Source: Pseudonocardiaceae bacterium (GTDB lineage Bacteria; Actinomycetota; Actinomycetes; Mycobacteriales; Pseudonocardiaceae). Taken from it: 7,205 bases of DNA. The notes below the pieces were generated by a model, which made no database searches, was not told where the DNA came from, and saw only the letters and a program-made list of their open reading frames with translations. The DNA lies in contig JAICSB010000159.1 in NCBI GenBank assembly GCA_025937115.1, positions 1-7,205 on the forward strand, read 5' to 3'. Shown here in pieces: positions 6,507-7,205 of this stretch. How positions within the stretch are numbered: position 1 is the first letter of the stretch; each line of letters opens with the position of its first letter. The position numbers and the translations under genes were made by a program.

Positions 6507-7205
6507 TCAAAGCAGGTCGAATGGATGGAGGTCATGTCCGTTCCAGATTCGTTGAGACGGTTCCTCTGGATAGGGCGCCGTGCTCGGATTGGCGTCGAGC
6601 AGGCGGGTGAGCTGCTGGTCTGCCTGGTAGGCGGGCCAGCCGGGATCACCGTGGGCGGCGAACGTCGTCCACGCGCGGCGGATCTCGTCCGCGAGGGTGC
6701 GTGCCTCGGCGGAGGGTTCCTGCTCCCCGAGCAGCATCCGGGCGGTGGAGCTGGAGAAGGTGCCGAACAGCAACGGGATGTCCAGGGCGTGGCAGGCGCG
6801 CAGGGCGCCGCCCTGAGCTGGTGAGGACCAGCGCAGTTCGTACAGGAAGGCCGTGCCCCCGCCAGCGGTGTGCGCCTGGGCCAGGTGAAGCGTGGGCATC
6901 CGGAACATCGCGTCGGAGTGCACCAGTTCATACAGGTCCCCGGCGCAGGCGTGCGGGTAGCTGCTGCGGTAGGCCTGCTCGCCGCCGGTTCCGGGGGCGA
7001 AGATCCGCAAGGCTGTGGCGGCGTCCTGTTCGGTGATTTTCCCCAGGCGCCCGGACAGGGCGGGGAACAGCCGGAACTCGTCTCGGGTGTGGCCGGTCAG
7101 CAGCTCGACACCGGCCGCGCCCCCGTCGGCCAGAGCCCGCCACGGCACGTCGGGCACCACCTCGCCGTCTACCACCGGTGAAAATAGGAGTCCCCCATGC
7201 GCCAC
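6507..7205 (-). CDS. Type B carboxylesterase (para-nitrobenzyl-esterase-like), C-terminal part; N-terminus beyond the right edge
   Basis: The 233-codon open frame ends at TGA 6507 and is still open at the window edge; the GTG at the very edge (7205) is not a credible start. Family members are about 480-550 residues, so roughly half is missing, including the GESAG nucleophile. Numbering from the edge, the visible landmarks are PVVDGEVVP (10-18), the acid of the catalytic triad as Glu43 in TGHTRDEFRLF, and the catalytic His139 in RACHALDIPLLFG. The late motifs WTTFAAHGDPGWPAY and RIWNG are also typical. The enzyme hydrolyses carboxylic esters by a Ser-Glu-His triad of the alpha/beta-hydrolase fold; its substrate cannot be told from this part. 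It converges on the GAF-LuxR gene and so is probably a separate transcription unit. Confidence 0.92.
   Translation of the reverse strand: MAHGGLLFSPVVDGEVVPDVPWRALADGGAAGVELLTGHTRDEFRLFPALSGRLGKITEQDAATALRIFAPGTGGEQAYRSSYPHACAGDLYELVHSDAMFRMPTLHLAQAHTAGGGTAFLYELRWSSPAQGGALRACHALDIPLLFGTFSSSTARMLLGEQEPSAEARTLADEIRRAWTTFAAHGDPGWPAYQADQQLTRLLDANPSTAPYPEEPSQRIWNGHDLHPFDLL

Noticed and set aside
6870..7181. Plus-strand frame of 103 codons opposite the carboxylesterase
   Set aside because: It is antisense to conserved esterase motifs, including the catalytic Glu region.
1..7205. tRNA or rRNA genes, CRISPR arrays, IS terminal repeats
   Set aside because: I saw no regularly spaced repeats, no cloverleaf-like sequence and no transposase; the only mobile-DNA gene is the serine recombinase.

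Overview
The window is GC-rich, has GC-biased third codon positions, and carries gene families that are common in actinomycetes: a DUF222/13E12-repeat protein, a LAL-type LuxR regulator, a GAF-LuxR regulator and a hemerythrin-domain protein. A GC-rich actinobacterium, possibly of the Pseudonocardiales/Mycobacteriales kind, is the best reading. The genus cannot be fixed from the sequence alone.

Layout, left to right. (1) 1-1020, minus strand: a large serine recombinase with an intact catalytic N-terminus, recombinase domain and four-cysteine zinc ribbon. It is open at the left edge, so its C-terminus lies outside the window. (2) 965-1375, minus strand: the 5' part of a DUF222 (13E12-repeat, normally HNH-nuclease) gene. 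Its homology stops abruptly at about 1040, exactly where the recombinase gene begins. This resembles the known phiRv1 prophage of Mycobacterium tuberculosis, which sits inside a REP13E12 repeat with its serine integrase gene next to the broken repeat gene. The left ~1 kb is therefore probably one end of an integrated prophage-like element. (3) 1376-1557: a short intergenic stretch with one small inverted repeat. (4) 1558-4323, minus strand: a large ATP-binding LuxR-family (LAL) regulator with Walker A and B motifs, a helical TPR-like middle and a C-terminal LuxR HTH. (5) 4356-5012, minus strand: a hemerythrin/HHE protein 32 bp upstream of the LAL gene, probably in the same operon. (6) 5013-5172: a divergent promoter region with a TATCCC-N8-GGGATA dyad and a 10-bp palindrome overlapping the hemerythrin ribosome-binding site. 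(7) 5173-6270, plus strand: a GAF plus PAS-like LuxR regulator. (8) 6271-6506: a convergent intergenic region with several small hairpins. (9) 6507-7205, minus strand: the C-terminal half of a type B carboxylesterase, open at the right edge.

The core 1558-6270 reads as a compact regulatory module. A putative di-iron, O2/NO/redox-responsive hemerythrin is co-transcribed with an ATP-dependent LuxR regulator, and a second LuxR regulator with a small-molecule-type sensor domain is transcribed divergently from a shared control region. The functional link between them is inferred from position only. The left end is most likely mobile DNA inserted in a 13E12-type gene, and the esterase at the right has no evident link to the module.
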